Shown here in pieces: positions 48,532-57,939 of a DNA stretch of 64,000 nucleotides. The stretch comes from Urbifossiella limnaea (lineage in GTDB: Bacteria; Planctomycetota; Planctomycetia; Gemmatales; Gemmataceae). Position 1 is the first letter of the stretch, and every line of letters begins with the position of its first letter. The notes beneath the pieces were generated by a model. The model had not been told where the DNA came from. It ran no database searches and saw nothing but the letters and a program-made list of their open reading frames with translations. A program made the translations under genes and the position numbers. Location: assembly GCF_007747215.1 (NCBI RefSeq), contig NZ_CP036273.1, forward strand, positions 2,464,322 to 2,528,321, written 5' to 3'.

Positions 48532-51500
48532 ATGATGGCGCCTCTGCCGAGCCCCACCCCGCCGCCCGACCGGCCCGAACTGCCGCGGGCCCGGGTCGAG
48601 GTGCGCGCCGGCGGCGGCAGGCCCGTCAGCTACGAGATCGCCACCGACGAGTTCCTGGTCGGCCCCGCCGCCGGCTGCGACCTGCGGCTCCCGCTCCCCG
48701 GCACCGCCCCCGTCGCGGTGCAGTTCCTCCGCCGGGCCGACGGCCTGAAGGTCCGCCGCCTCGCCCCGTCGCTCGTCGTGCAGCTGAACAACGTTTCGCT
48801 TCCCGCGAACACACCGACGCCGGTCGGCCACCGCGACCGCGTCACCATCGGCGACGTGGAACTGACGCTGAGCGTGGACGCCCCCGCGTACCTGTCGCCG
48901 AAGCTCGTGCTGCTCCCCGCCGAGGAGCCCTCCGCGCCGCCGCAGTGGCCGCCCGGCGCGGACGCGCTCGCGCAGCGAGCAGAGGAAATGGAACGCCGCG
49001 AGGCCGAGGTCGTCCGCCGGCAGCGTGAGCTGGACCGGCAGACGGAGGAACTCGAAGCCGACCGGGCGCTGTGGTACGCCCGCCGGCAGGAGATGGAGGA
49101 AGAGGCGTCGATCTTCCGCAAGGCCACGGCCGCGCTGCCGGCGCGGGAGCACGAGGCGGAGCGCGTCCGCAGCGAGCTGACCGCGCTGCGGCAGCAGTTC
49201 GCCACCGAGTGCGAGGACCGCCGCGACCGGCTCGCCGCCGAGCGGCAGGAGTTCGAGCGCGAGAAATCGGCCTTCGCCGCCGAGTTGGACCGCCGCCGGG
49301 CCGGGGTCGAAGCCGAGGTGCTGGACCGCTACCGGGCGAAGATGGAGGAACTGGACCGGTCGCAGGCGACCGTCCGCGACGCGGCCGCGCACCTCGCCGA
49401 ACGCCGCGATCAGACCGAGGCCGAGTGCGCCGACCGGCTGCGGGCCGTCGAGGAGGAGGTGGCCCGTCGACGGGCGGCGCTCGACGCCGAACTGGAGCGG
49501 CACGCCCCGGTGCTGGCCGAGCGGGCCGAGCTGGAGCGGCAGCGGGCCGCGTTCGCCGCGGATCAGGAGCTTCTGGTCCGCGCCCGCGCGACGTTCGAGG
49601 CCGAGCGCGCCGCGGAGCTCGACCGCCTCGCCACCCGCGAGAGCCGGCTGGCGGACCGCGAGGCCGATCTGACACGCCGTGAGACGACGCTTCAGGCGGA
49701 CCGCGCGGCGTTCGACCAGGACCGCACGCTTCTGAACGACGACTTGCTGCGCCTCGACCGCCGCCGGGCCGAACTCGACGACCGCGAACAGGCGCTGGCG
49801 TCCCGCGGGCGCGACGCCGAGGTGCGGCTCGACCAGCTGAAGCGCGACGCGGCCGAGTGGGAGGAGACCGTCCGCCTCGCCGCGGCGGAGCAGGACCGGC
49901 AGCGCGAGGAGGCCGACCGGCTCGACCGCGCCCGCGCCGAACTGGACTCGCAAACGGCCCGCCTGAGCGAGCGGGCGGCGCAGCTCGAGGCGCAGCAGGG
50001 GGTGTTGGCGGTCGTCCGCGCCCGGCTCGACCGAACGCGCGAGGACGTGGAACGCGAGGCCGGGTTGCTCGCCGCGGCGAGGGTGCGCGAGGACTCGGCG
50101 CACGGCGAGCTACGCGACCGCATCCGCGAGGCCGAACAACTTCGTGCCGAACTGTCCACGGTGCAGGAGAGCGCGGCCCTGGAGCGCGAGCGACTCGACG
50201 AACGCGACGCGCTCCTGAGTGCGGGGCTGGACGAGCTCCGCAGGCTGAAGGAGGCCGTGGCCGCAGACGAGGCGCGGGTACGGGAGCGCGAGGCGGCGCA
50301 GGACGCGCGCTCGGCCGAGTTCGCGGAGCAGGCCGGGGCTCTAAAGGGGCGGATGGCCCAGGCACTTGACCTACAGGCGCGGCTCGAAGCGGACCGCGTG
50401 GCGCTGCGGGAACGCGAGGCGGCACTGGCCCGTGCCGAAGACGCGCGGGCCGCGCTGCAGGAGCAGCTGCGGAAGCGCGCGGAAGACCTGGCGGCCCGCT
50501 CGCAGGCCCTGGACGAAGCCGTCCGCCGGCTCGCCGCCGACCAGGGGGCCATCGACCAGGCGCGGGCCGCGGTCGCCGCGGAGCAAGTCGCCGCAGGCGA
50601 AACCATAACGCTCAACCGCGCCGACCTGGACGCCCGCGCCGCGGAGCTGGAGCGGCAGGGTGCCCAACTCGCCGGGCGCGAGGCGGCGCTGGGCCGGCAG
50701 GTGGAGAAGCTGAAGGACGTGGGCCGGGCCGTCGCCGCGGAGCGGAAGGCGCTCGCCGACGCCCGCGCCACCTGGGACGCCGACCGCCGCGCCGCGGTCG
50801 CTTCGGCGGACGCCGTCCGCGCCGAGTACGCGGCGTTGAAGGCCGACGCGCCGGCGCTCGAGGAGCAGGCCGCCGCCGCCGCCGCGAAGATGACGACGGC
50901 CCGCGACGCGCTCCGCGGCCACCTCGCCGAGCTGAACGACTTCGCCCGCCAGAGCCGCGACGACCTGGAGGCCGTGCGGGTGCAGGTGCGGGCCGACGCC
51001 GAACGGCTCCGCGACCAGGAAGCGACGCTCGACCGCGCCCGTGCCGAGCACCGCCTCGCGGTCACCGGGTTCCGGCAACAGCTGGTCGATTGGCAGGCCC
51101 GCGTCGCGGAGATGCGGCGCCTCTTGCAGCAGGGGGAGACGCGGCTGGACGCCCGGCAGGCGGCGGTCGATCAGGCGGCCCGCGACGCCGAGGCCGCGAC
51201 CGTGCAGCTGGCGGAGGAGGCCGAGCGGCTGCGGCGCGAGCGCGACGAAGTCGTGCAGCGCCGCACCGAGGTCGAGCGGCACCTCGCCGACATGCGCGAG
51301 TGGTACCGCCGCAAGTTGCGCGAGGTGACCGGCGCGGAACCGGCCCGCGGCGACGAGCCGCCGGCTCTCAAACTTCACACCGCCCCCGACGACCTCGAAC
51401 CCGGCGACCGGCAACTCGGCGAGCTGTTGAAGTCGCACGGGCTCGTGGACGCCGACACGCTCGCCGCCCTGTGGGCCGAAGCTTCCCGCCAGCGGCGAAC

Positions 51501-52386
51501 GCTGCGGCAGGTACTCCTCGCCGGCGGCGCCGTTACTCTCTACCAGCTGGCGCTGATCGAAGCCGGCAACCTCGACGGGCTCGTGCTCGGCCGCTTCCGC
51601 GTCATCGACCGGCTGCGGGCGGCCGCGCGCGAGACGCTGTACCGCGTCTCGGACCCGACCCGCGGCGGGGGCGTGTTCCTCCTTCGCCAGCTCGCCGAGG
51701 CTGAGGTGCACGACGCGGTGCGGCCCGACGAGTTCCGCCAGCGCTTCGCCGCCGCCCGCGACGCGGCCCACCCGAACCTCGCCGCCGTTCTCGAAGTGCT
51801 CGACCTGAACGGCCGACCGGCCGCCGTGCAGGAGTGGCTGACCGGGCTGTTTAGCGCCGACTGGCCCGCGCAGGCCGCGCACCCCGGCTGCTGGGTCCGC
51901 CTCGCCACGATGGCCGCCGAGGGTATCGAGGCCGCACACCGCGCGGGGCTTGCGCACGGCCGGCTCACGTCCGATTCGGTGGTGCTCACGGCGACCGGAG
52001 TCGTGAAGGTGACGGGGTTCGGGGAGCCGCCGTGGCTGACCACCGGCCCGGTGCCGCCGGAGCCGACGCCGGACGCCGACCTGCGGGCGTTCGGGCAGGT
52101 GCTGTTCGGGTGGGCGCAGCTCGCGGCCAAGAAGAAGGGCGTGCGGCCGAAGCCGTTCCCGGCCGAGCTGATGGCTGTGATTCGCCGGCTGGAGGCCGAC
52201 CCGGAGCCGCCGATGGCCGACACCGTCGCCGCCGACCGACCGTACGGCAGTGCCGCCGAGCTGGTCGCCGACTTGAAGCGCGTGGCCCGCGACACCGGGT
52301 TCAGCGACGACGCCTGGGACAAGCTGCTTAAACACGTCGTCGAGAACGCCCCCGACGCGCCGGCGGCCCTGCGGCAGTCGGCGTGA
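48532..52386 (+). CDS. FHA-like / long coiled-coil / pseudokinase protein
   Basis: The 1,284-residue product has an FHA-like beta domain (about 20-122: EFLVGPAAGCDLRLPLPGTA, VQLNNVSLPANTPTPVGHRD). Charged Ala/Arg/Glu heptad repeats run from about 145 to 930. A short segment typical of planctomycete kinases follows (LRQVLLAGGAVTLYQLALIE), then a kinase-like domain at about 1020-1255 (LGRFRVIDRL). The catalytic loop reads HGRLTSDSVVL instead of HRDxKxxN, the metal loop TGFG instead of DFG, and the VAIK Lys position is Arg, so it is a pseudokinase. There is no signal peptide or membrane segment. A cytoplasmic scaffold role is inferred. Start: first of two adjacent ATGs. Confidence 0.88.
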   Translation: MMAPLPSPTPPPDRPELPRARVEVRAGGGRPVSYEIATDEFLVGPAAGCDLRLPLPGTAPVAVQFLRRADGLKVRRLAPSLVVQLNNVSLPANTPTPVGHRDRVTIGDVELTLSVDAPAYLSPKLVLLPAEEPSAPPQWPPGADALAQRAEEMERREAEVVRRQRELDRQTEELEADRALWYARRQEMEEEASIFRKATAALPAREHEAERVRSELTALRQQFATECEDRRDRLAAERQEFEREKSAFAAELDRRRAGVEAEVLDRYRAKMEELDRSQATVRDAAAHLAERRDQTEAECADRLRAVEEEVARRRAALDAELERHAPVLAERAELERQRAAFAADQELLVRARATFEAERAAELDRLATRESRLADREADLTRRETTLQADRAAFDQDRTLLNDDLLRLDRRRAELDDREQALASRGRDAEVRLDQLKRDAAEWEETVRLAAAEQDRQREEADRLDRARAELDSQTARLSERAAQLEAQQGVLAVVRARLDRTREDVEREAGLLAAARVREDSAHGELRDRIREAEQLRAELSTVQESAALERERLDERDALLSAGLDELRRLKEAVAADEARVREREAAQDARSAEFAEQAGALKGRMAQALDLQARLEADRVALREREAALARAEDARAALQEQLRKRAEDLAARSQALDEAVRRLAADQGAIDQARAAVAAEQVAAGETITLNRADLDARAAELERQGAQLAGREAALGRQVEKLKDVGRAVAAERKALADARATWDADRRAAVASADAVRAEYAALKADAPALEEQAAAAAAKMTTARDALRGHLAELNDFARQSRDDLEAVRVQVRADAERLRDQEATLDRARAEHRLAVTGFRQQLVDWQARVAEMRRLLQQGETRLDARQAAVDQAARDAEAATVQLAEEAERLRRERDEVVQRRTEVERHLADMREWYRRKLREVTGAEPARGDEPPALKLHTAPDDLEPGDRQLGELLKSHGLVDADTLAALWAEASRQRRTLRQVLLAGGAVTLYQLALIEAGNLDGLVLGRFRVIDRLRAAARETLYRVSDPTRGGGVFLLRQLAEAEVHDAVRPDEFRQRFAAARDAAHPNLAAVLEVLDLNGRPAAVQEWLTGLFSADWPAQAAHPGCWVRLATMAAEGIEAAHRAGLAHGRLTSDSVVLTATGVVKVTGFGEPPWLTTGPVPPEPTPDADLRAFGQVLFGWAQLAAKKKGVRPKPFPAELMAVIRRLEADPEPPMADTVAADRPYGSAAELVADLKRVARDTGFSDDAWDKLLKHVVENAPDAPAALRQSA

Positions 52387-52393
52387 GCGGCGG

Positions 52394-52399
52394 TACAAT
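52394..52399 (+). promoter_or_regulatory. -10-like box upstream of 52406 (leaderless arrangement)
   Basis: TACAAT ends 6 bases before the ATG at 52406 and 7 bases after the pseudokinase gene's stop. This is the same layout as at tyrA, rsmD and the DUF1501 gene. It suggests the next gene has its own start even though the intergenic gap is 19 bases. Confidence 0.5.
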
Positions 52400-52405
52400 C
52401 CCGCC

Positions 52406-53221
52406 ATGAACGACGCCGAACTCGCCGCCGCCCGCGGCCGCATCACCCGCGGCCGAATCATCTTTCTGTTCTGCCTGTTGATGGCCCCGGCGTCGTTCGT
52501 GCTTTCATGCTGCTGCACCCTTTTCTTCCCACCGGAGGTGGACCTGGCGTTCGGCCTGATGCCAGCGCTGGTGCTGCCGGTCGTGTTCCTCATCGCGGCG
52601 TTCTTCGCACGGCGGCCGGTGAAGGCGGCCGCGGCCGAGGTCGAACTTATCCGCTGGGCCGACGAGAACGGCTTCCGCTACCGCCGCCGCGCGGAGAAGA
52701 CGGCCGCCGACGCGGTGTACACGATGGGCGGCGAGAACGAGCGGAAGTATCACATGACCGGCGAGGTGGGAGGGGGCCGCGTCGAGGTGCTCAACCGGTG
52801 GAGTCGGTCGGGCTTCTCCGAGGTCGTGGAGGTGGAGGCGGAGCAGACGGAGGCGGCGCTCGTGGGCGTGCTGCCGCGGGAGCTCGACTTCGTGCTCCTG
52901 CCGAAGGGCGAGATGGGCGAGGTGCTCGACCTCACGCGCGGCGAGCGGCTGCGGTTCCGCGACGACCCCGAGTTCGACCGGGCGTTCATCGTTTACTCGG
53001 AGAACCCGGACTCGATCGAGGGTGGGTTACCGGAGCGGTTCGTGGTGCGGTGCCTGAAGCGGCCGGAGTACACGGTGGCGGCCCGGCTCGGCACGCTGCT
53101 AGTGTTCCGGCTGAACTACGTGTGTACGCCCGACGGCTACGACTCGCTCCTCGACCACACACTGGCGCTCGCCGCCGCCCTCGGCGGAGCGGGCGGGACC
53201 CCGCGTCACGTCACGACGTGA
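52406..53221 (+). CDS. Membrane protein of unknown function
   Basis: The 271-residue product has two N-terminal membrane helices (about residues 17-40 and 48-68: IIFLFCLLMAPASFVLSCCC and LMPALVLPVVFLIAAFFARR). A soluble C-terminal domain follows with FRYRRRAEKTAADAVYTMGG and VRCLKRPEYTVAARLGTLLV. No known family was recognised. The cytoplasmic domain is acidic and probably mixed alpha/beta. It follows the pseudokinase gene by 19 bases and ends with an 11-base overlap of the convergent Crp/Fnr gene. Confidence 0.75.
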   Translation: MNDAELAAARGRITRGRIIFLFCLLMAPASFVLSCCCTLFFPPEVDLAFGLMPALVLPVVFLIAAFFARRPVKAAAAEVELIRWADENGFRYRRRAEKTAADAVYTMGGENERKYHMTGEVGGGRVEVLNRWSRSGFSEVVEVEAEQTEAALVGVLPRELDFVLLPKGEMGEVLDLTRGERLRFRDDPEFDRAFIVYSENPDSIEGGLPERFVVRCLKRPEYTVAARLGTLLVFRLNYVCTPDGYDSLLDHTLALAAALGGAGGTPRHVTT

Positions 53222-53924
53222 GGAAGTCGTAGGCCTTGCGGAGCACCCGGTAGCACTCGCAGCTGGCCGCCTCCAGCGCCTTGCGGTCGCGCACCCGCAC
53301 CTTGCCGCGCTGGTACGCGATCGTCCCCGCGGCCTGCAACTCGCCGGCCACCACCGTCACCTTCTGCCGGCTGGCACCGATCATCCCGCTCAGCACCTCC
53401 TGCGTCACCACGAACTCGTCCGAGCCGGTGCGGTCGTGGACGCTCAGCAGCCACCGGGCCGTCCGCTCGCGGACGTTGTGCCGGAGGTTGCACGCGATCG
53501 TCTGGTTCGCGGTCTGCCAGCTGACGGCGAGGAAGCGGCGGACCAGGGCGTCGAGCACGGTGCCGTCGGCCCGCAGCACCCGGAGGAACGTCTCGGCGGG
53601 CACGCGGAGGCACGACCCGGCGGACTGGGCGACGGCCCGGACGGGGTTCTCGGCCATGCCGAGTACGACCGGGATGCCGAGCATCCCCTCGCTGTCCACC
53701 ACCCCCACCTCGACGGGGTTTTCGGCCTTCATCGGCAGCAACAGCGAGTACACGCCCGAGGTGGGAAAGTACACCGGCTGGTCCTCCCACCGGAGGCCGT
53801 CCACCTCCTCGCGCGGGGCAAAGGTAACAGATGTGGCGGCGTCCAGCAGCGGCGCCTGCTCGGCGGCGGGGAGGCGGTCGAGGAGGTGGTTGCCGGTATG
53901 CCGGCGCGCGGCGGGTCGGGGCAT
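53211..53924 (-). CDS. Crp/Fnr family transcriptional regulator
   Basis: The 237-residue product has an N-terminal cyclic-nucleotide-binding-like beta-roll (about 15-130: VYFPTSGVYSLLLPMKAENP, VGVVDSEGMLGIPVVLGMAE), a dimer helix, and a C-terminal winged helix with FVVTQEVLSGMIGASRQKVT as recognition helix region. Fnr-type iron-sulfur cysteines are absent; a Cys pair (SCEC) sits near the C-terminus. The effector is unknown. The start at 53924 is preferred over 54026 because the extra 34 residues are Arg-rich and unlike the family. It diverges from the receiver gene, separated by 243 bases. Confidence 0.9.
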   Translation of the reverse strand: MPRPAARRHTGNHLLDRLPAAEQAPLLDAATSVTFAPREEVDGLRWEDQPVYFPTSGVYSLLLPMKAENPVEVGVVDSEGMLGIPVVLGMAENPVRAVAQSAGSCLRVPAETFLRVLRADGTVLDALVRRFLAVSWQTANQTIACNLRHNVRERTARWLLSVHDRTGSDEFVVTQEVLSGMIGASRQKVTVVAGELQAAGTIAYQRGKVRVRDRKALEAASCECYRVLRKAYDFLTS

Positions 53925-54129
53925 GCGTGAATCCAACCCCCGTTGTCGGGCGCGGCCGCGGGGCGGGCGGTGGTGTCGAGAAAGGCGGTGTTCTCCAACT
54001 TTTACCCGGCGCGGCACCGCGGGCAACGTGGGTTCCCCGGCCGACGGACGATTTTTCGCCTTTTCCGACCAGGAGTGTCACGCAGTTGACAGACAAACCC
54101 GGCTGCCGAAGCCTACCATGCAGGAGTTC

Positions 54130-54141
54130 CGATTCGAATCG
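54130..54141. promoter_or_regulatory. 12-base perfect palindrome upstream of the receiver gene
   Basis: CGATTCGAATCG is an exact palindrome, 27 bases before the receiver start and about 200 bases from the divergent Crp/Fnr start. A TTGACA (54085-54090) lies 39 bases upstream but has no well-spaced -10. It could be an operator for the neighbouring Crp/Fnr protein. Confidence 0.3.
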
Positions 54142-54167
54142 TGTGCGAGTGACAACGGGGTGTCCCG

Positions 54168-54527
54168 GTGGGCCGGAGCGTCCTGATCGCCGACGGGTTC
54201 GCCGACGCGGCCGACAGCCTCGCCGAACTCCTACGCCTGTTCGGCCACTTCCCGTACGTCGCGCGGAGCGGCCCGGAAGCGGTAGAACTGGCCGCCGCGC
54301 ACCGGCCGGACGCGGCGTTCGTGTCGCTCCACCTCGCGGGGCTGGACGGGTACGGGGTGGCGCGGGCGATGGCGGCGGCGGGGTGCCGGCCGCGGCTACT
54401 GGTGGCACTGACCGGCCGCGGCGCTGAAGCGGACCGGGCGGCGGCGGCCGCGGCCGGCTTCGACCGGCACGTCCTGAAGCCGGCCGAACCGATGGAACTG
54501 GTCCGGCTCCTGGACGGCCTCGCTTGA
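54168..54527 (+). CDS. Stand-alone receiver domain lacking the phospho-acceptor Asp
   Basis: The 119-residue product has the CheY fold: VLIADGFADAADSLAELLRL, a beta3-alpha3 segment PDAAFVSLHLAGLDGYGVAR, LLVALTGRGAEADR and DRHVLKPAEPMEL. The Thr and Lys switch residues are kept. However, the acidic pair reads AD, and the acceptor Asp is Ser (VSLHLAGLDG, where the family has LLDIxLPGLDG). It should therefore not be phosphorylated normally. The start is a GTG; a 23-codon ATG frame at 54118 overlaps it out of phase. No histidine kinase is adjacent. Confidence 0.85.
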   Translation: MGRSVLIADGFADAADSLAELLRLFGHFPYVARSGPEAVELAAAHRPDAAFVSLHLAGLDGYGVARAMAAAGCRPRLLVALTGRGAEADRAAAAAAGFDRHVLKPAEPMELVRLLDGLA

Positions 54528-54635
54528 CACTCGACCGGACGGCCCTTCAACTTCACCTTTTCTCACCCCCCGGGTCGTGCTATGGTCCGCCCGTTCGCGG
54601 GCAAAACGGGTGGCGGCCGGCACGGAGGGCGGCGG

Positions 54636-55400
54636 ATGCGCCGGGTACCGGGTTGGGTCTGGACGGTCGGGGCCGTGGTCGCAATGACCACGCCCAAAAC
54701 AGCACACGCGGCGGGCGTGTGGGTCACCCTGGCGGCCGGGCTCTCGGGGGCTGCCCCGACGTCCGAGGCCGACCTGTGGTTCGACTCCCCGCACGCCCCG
54801 CCGTACGTGGCGGTGACCAGCGTGCCCGGTACGCTGGAGGCCGGCACCACCGGCGGCACGGTCAGCTTCGGCGGCCTCGGCACACCACTGCTCCTGAACC
54901 TGGCTGACGGGTCGGCCTACCTCGCCGGTGGAGCCGGTTCCGTGCCCGAGGGTGGCAAGAACCGCGGACCCAAGGGCGGGAACGCCGGTAGCCCCGCCGG
55001 TGCCACCCCGTTGGTAAACGCCACCGTCCCCGACACCGCCGCGCTGCTCGGCCTGAAACTCGCCGACCCCGATTCCAGCGGCTCCCGCGACCTGACCGCG
55101 ACCGTTACCGACGCCGGCGGAAACGTGATCGGCACTGGCACCGTGAGCGTTCCCGACGGTGGGTACTACGTGATCGGCCTCGGCCCGGACGCGGGTACCA
55201 CCCCGCCGCCGGTCATCGACCCCCCGCCCACTCCGACACCCGATCCGACTCCCACCCCGACGCCCGAGCCGCCGGTCGTGGACCCGGTGCCAGAGAGCCC
55301 GGGCCCGGTGGCCACGCCGGAGCCCTCGTCGCTGGTACTGGCCGCCGTCGGCGGCATCGCCGCGACGACGCTCCGCCGCTACCGCACGCGGAAGGCGTGA
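54636..55400 (+). CDS. PEP-CTERM sorting-signal protein
   Basis: The 254-residue product has a signal peptide (RRVPGWVWTVGAVVAMTTPK, cleavage near AHAA), a beta-rich mature domain, and a Pro/Thr-rich spacer (PTPTPDPTPTPTPEPP). The C-terminal sorting signal is ATPEPSSLVLAAVGGIAA with a basic tail (RRYRTRKA). Exosortase should cut at the PEP motif after export. It is the only visible PEP-CTERM substrate here and lies 33 kb from the epsI/FemAB locus. The start at 54636 gives the signal peptide; an upstream in-frame ATG at 54582 would add 18 residues. Confidence 0.9.
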   Translation: MRRVPGWVWTVGAVVAMTTPKTAHAAGVWVTLAAGLSGAAPTSEADLWFDSPHAPPYVAVTSVPGTLEAGTTGGTVSFGGLGTPLLLNLADGSAYLAGGAGSVPEGGKNRGPKGGNAGSPAGATPLVNATVPDTAALLGLKLADPDSSGSRDLTATVTDAGGNVIGTGTVSVPDGGYYVIGLGPDAGTTPPPVIDPPPTPTPDPTPTPTPEPPVVDPVPESPGPVATPEPSSLVLAAVGGIAATTLRRYRTRKA

Positions 55401-55414
55401 GCAAAACTCACCCC

Positions 55415-55467
55415 GCGTGCGGGCTGTCCCTGAACGTGCCCGAGACGCTCAGGAACAGCCCGCACGC
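55415..55467 (+). terminator. 19-bp stem terminator after the PEP-CTERM gene
   Basis: GCGTGCGGGCTGTCCCTGA (55415-55433) pairs with 55449-55467 with one mismatch, around a 15-base loop, 14 bases after the stop. CCCGTTTCCCC follows. Confidence 0.75.
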
Positions 55468-55501
55468 CCGTTTCCCCCTCACCCCGTGAAGGAGTCACAT
55501 C

Positions 55502-57361
55502 ATGGGGACTACCGTCCTGCTGGCCGCGCTGCTCGCCCCCGCCGCTGAACCGCCCGGGCCGGAACTGGTGCTGCACCCGTCGGCCCGTGCCGGGCGGCCG
55601 GACCTGTTCCTCACCGACCCGGTCAAGGGCGACACCAAGAACCTCACCAACACGCCCGACGCCGACGAAATCGGCCCCGCGTTCGGCCCGGACGGCCGCC
55701 GCGTCGTTTACCTGTGCAAGACGAAGGACCACGACTTCGAGGTCTACGCGTGCGGCAGCGACGGCGGGAACCGCAAGCAACTCACGAAGCCCGGCGCGGA
55801 GCCGTCGGCCTGCTACTACCCGAGTTGGTCGCCGGACGGGAAGCGCGTCGCGTACACCCGGCTGCACCCCGGTGGCGATAAGTGCGAACTCCGCGTCGTC
55901 ACCGCCGACGGTGAGACGGACGACGTCATCCGGGACGACGCCGTCGGCGCCGCGTGGGGGCCGGACGGGCGGATAGCCTTCGTCCGCCGCACGGCCGGCA
56001 AGAAGCAGGCGCTCTGCGTCTGCGACGCGGACGGCGAGAACCTGTCGGTGCTGATCGCGGACATCGGCAAGGTCGATCTTCCGGCACCGGCGTGGAGCCC
56101 GGACGGCGGCGTGATCGCCTGCCCGGTCGAGACGCCGTACGGCTGGCAGCTCGCGCTCGCCCCGGCGACCGGCGGCCCCGTCCGGCAACTCACGACGCTG
56201 CCCGGCATGAACACGAATCCGGTGTGGGTCGCACCGGATCGCGTCATGTTCGGCCACGCGACGGGCCCGGCCGGCGGCGCGTACGGCGTGGTGAAGGCCG
56301 ACGGCACCCGGCTCGACCTGCACCCGATGACGAAGGTGGAGCCGTCCAGCCCGCTCGGCCGGCCGGCCGTGTTCGTGCCGCGGCCCGAGCGGCCGGCCAC
56401 GAACCCGATCCGCCCGGTGACGCACCTCGAGCCGGCGCCGGTGAGGGCGCCGTTGCAGCCGGTGTTCTTCGTGCCGGGCACGGTGCCGGGGTCCGCGGCG
56501 AGCGTGGCGTGGTCGGCCGACGGCACGCAGGTAGCCGTCGGCCTCCAGGCCGGCCCGGTCGCGGTCGGCAGCTTCGACGGCAAGCGCTTCACCCCGACGG
56601 CACCGCTGCTCGGCCACGGCGGTTCAGTGACCGGGCTACTGTTCACGCCGGACGGCACGGGCGTGATCTCGGCCGGCGGCGACAAGACCGTCCGCACCTG
56701 GGACATCGCCAAGAAGGGGACCACGGCCATCGAGTCGGACGTGACCGCGGAATGCGAGTCGGTAGCGGCGTCGGCCGACGGCAAGTGGCTCGTGACCGGC
56801 CACCGCGACGGCACGCTGAAGGTCCGCGAGTTGGGCGGCGAGGCGCGAACGATCCGGGTGTGCGAGCCGAAGCGCGGCGCCGTTCTGGGAACGGCGGTTA
56901 CCGCCGACGGGAAGCAGGCCTTCGCCGGCTGCGGCCGGTGGGAGCTGCCGATGCTACACGGCTGCGTCGCGGCCTTCGACCCGACGACGGGCAAGGAAGT
57001 GTGGCGGTCGAAGGGCTGCGGCGGGGTGATGGCCCTGGCCGTGTCGCCGGACGGCAAGAAGCTCGCGGGTGCGTGCCTGGACACGTTCGTGCGCGTCTGG
57101 GACGCAACGACCGGCGCCGAACTGGCCGCGTGGAAGGGGCACACCGACCGCTGCACCGGCGTCACCTGGGCGCGCGGCGAGTTGGTGGTGTCGTGCGGCC
57201 TCGACCACACCGTGCGGGTGTGGGACGCCGCGACCGGCGCGAACGTGCAGACGGTGGCGGCGCACGTCGGCCCGGCGCTGCGGGTTGCGGCGAGCCCCGA
57301 CGGGCGGCACGTCGCCAGCACCGGCGCCCAGGGGGCGGTGTTCTTCTGGCGGCTCGATTAG
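55502..57361 (+). CDS. TolB-like/WD40 beta-propeller protein
   Basis: The 619-residue product probably has two propellers. The N-terminal one has TolB-type repeats ([45 protein letters not shown]); the C-terminal one has WD40 repeats ([55 protein letters not shown]). The short N-terminus ([15 protein letters not shown]) may be a signal peptide. Such proteins give protein-binding platforms, probably in the periplasm; the partner is unknown. AAGGAG precedes the ATG. It ends on a 4-base overlap with the convergent EVE gene. Confidence 0.9.
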   Translation: MGTTVLLAALLAPAAEPPGPELVLHPSARAGRPDLFLTDPVKGDTKNLTNTPDADEIGPAFGPDGRRVVYLCKTKDHDFEVYACGSDGGNRKQLTKPGAEPSACYYPSWSPDGKRVAYTRLHPGGDKCELRVVTADGETDDVIRDDAVGAAWGPDGRIAFVRRTAGKKQALCVCDADGENLSVLIADIGKVDLPAPAWSPDGGVIACPVETPYGWQLALAPATGGPVRQLTTLPGMNTNPVWVAPDRVMFGHATGPAGGAYGVVKADGTRLDLHPMTKVEPSSPLGRPAVFVPRPERPATNPIRPVTHLEPAPVRAPLQPVFFVPGTVPGSAASVAWSADGTQVAVGLQAGPVAVGSFDGKRFTPTAPLLGHGGSVTGLLFTPDGTGVISAGGDKTVRTWDIAKKGTTAIESDVTAECESVAASADGKWLVTGHRDGTLKVRELGGEARTIRVCEPKRGAVLGTAVTADGKQAFAGCGRWELPMLHGCVAAFDPTTGKEVWRSKGCGGVMALAVSPDGKKLAGACLDTFVRVWDATTGAELAAWKGHTDRCTGVTWARGELVVSCGLDHTVRVWDAATGANVQTVAAHVGPALRVAASPDGRHVASTGAQGAVFFWRLD

Positions 57362-57768
57362 CCCTCGCCGCCGAGTTCCTCGACCCGCGCCCACTGCTCG
57401 GCCGTCACCGGCATCACCGACAGTCGCGGCAGCCGCACCAGGTCCCACCCGGCGAACGCCGGGTCGGCCTTGATCGTCGCCAGCGCCACCGGTGTCGCGA
57501 GCTTCCGGACCGGCTTCACGGTCACGTACACCTTCTTTCCCGCCTCGTCGGCCGGGTCGATCGTCGGCCCGACGGTCACCTCCATGACGCCGACCACGCT
57601 CTTCTCGTCGCCGGTGTGGTACAGGAAGACGCGGTCGCCCTTCGCCACCGCGCGCAGGTGCTTCTGCGCCGCAGCGTTGCTCACGCCGTCCCAGTTCGTT
57701 TTCTTGTCGCGGGCCAGGTCGGCGTAACTGTAGCAATCGGGTTCGACCTTGAACAACCAGAACGCCAT
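57358..57768 (-). CDS. EVE-domain protein
   Basis: The 136-residue product is one EVE domain: [80 protein letters not shown] and a C-terminal [17 protein letters not shown] domains bind modified bases in DNA or RNA and are often fused to or near restriction or RNA-modification genes. None of these is adjacent here, so a general role is assumed. The stop overlaps the WD40 gene end. Confidence 0.93.
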   Translation of the reverse strand: MAFWLFKVEPDCYSYADLARDKKTNWDGVSNAAAQKHLRAVAKGDRVFLYHTGDEKSVVGVMEVTVGPTIDPADEAGKKVYVTVKPVRKLATPVALATIKADPAFAGWDLVRLPRLSVMPVTAEQWARVEELGGEG

Positions 57769-57939
57769 GCGTCGGCCCTCCGGGGTGGCGCTGCCCGTTG
57801 TACCGGATGTGCCGGTTGCGCGGCAACCGCCATCGCGTTCGGCGCGGCGGGCGGCTCAGCTCACGGAGTGGTGTTGGAGGCCGCGCGACGGGTGCCGATG
57901 ATGGTGGGGATACCCCGGACCCTGCGGAAGGCGACTGCG

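Noticed and set aside
48400-50103. Upstream in-frame extension of the ArnT-like gene
   Set aside because: It runs antisense through the coiled-coil gene and lacks family features; the ATG at 48399 gives the normal N-terminus.
48532-52386. Active serine/threonine kinase
   Set aside because: HRD, DFG and the ATP-binding Lys are all replaced, so it is called a pseudokinase.
54118-54186. 22-codon ATG frame overlapping the receiver start
   Set aside because: It is out of phase with the receiver, has no motif, and could occur by chance; a leader peptide cannot be supported.
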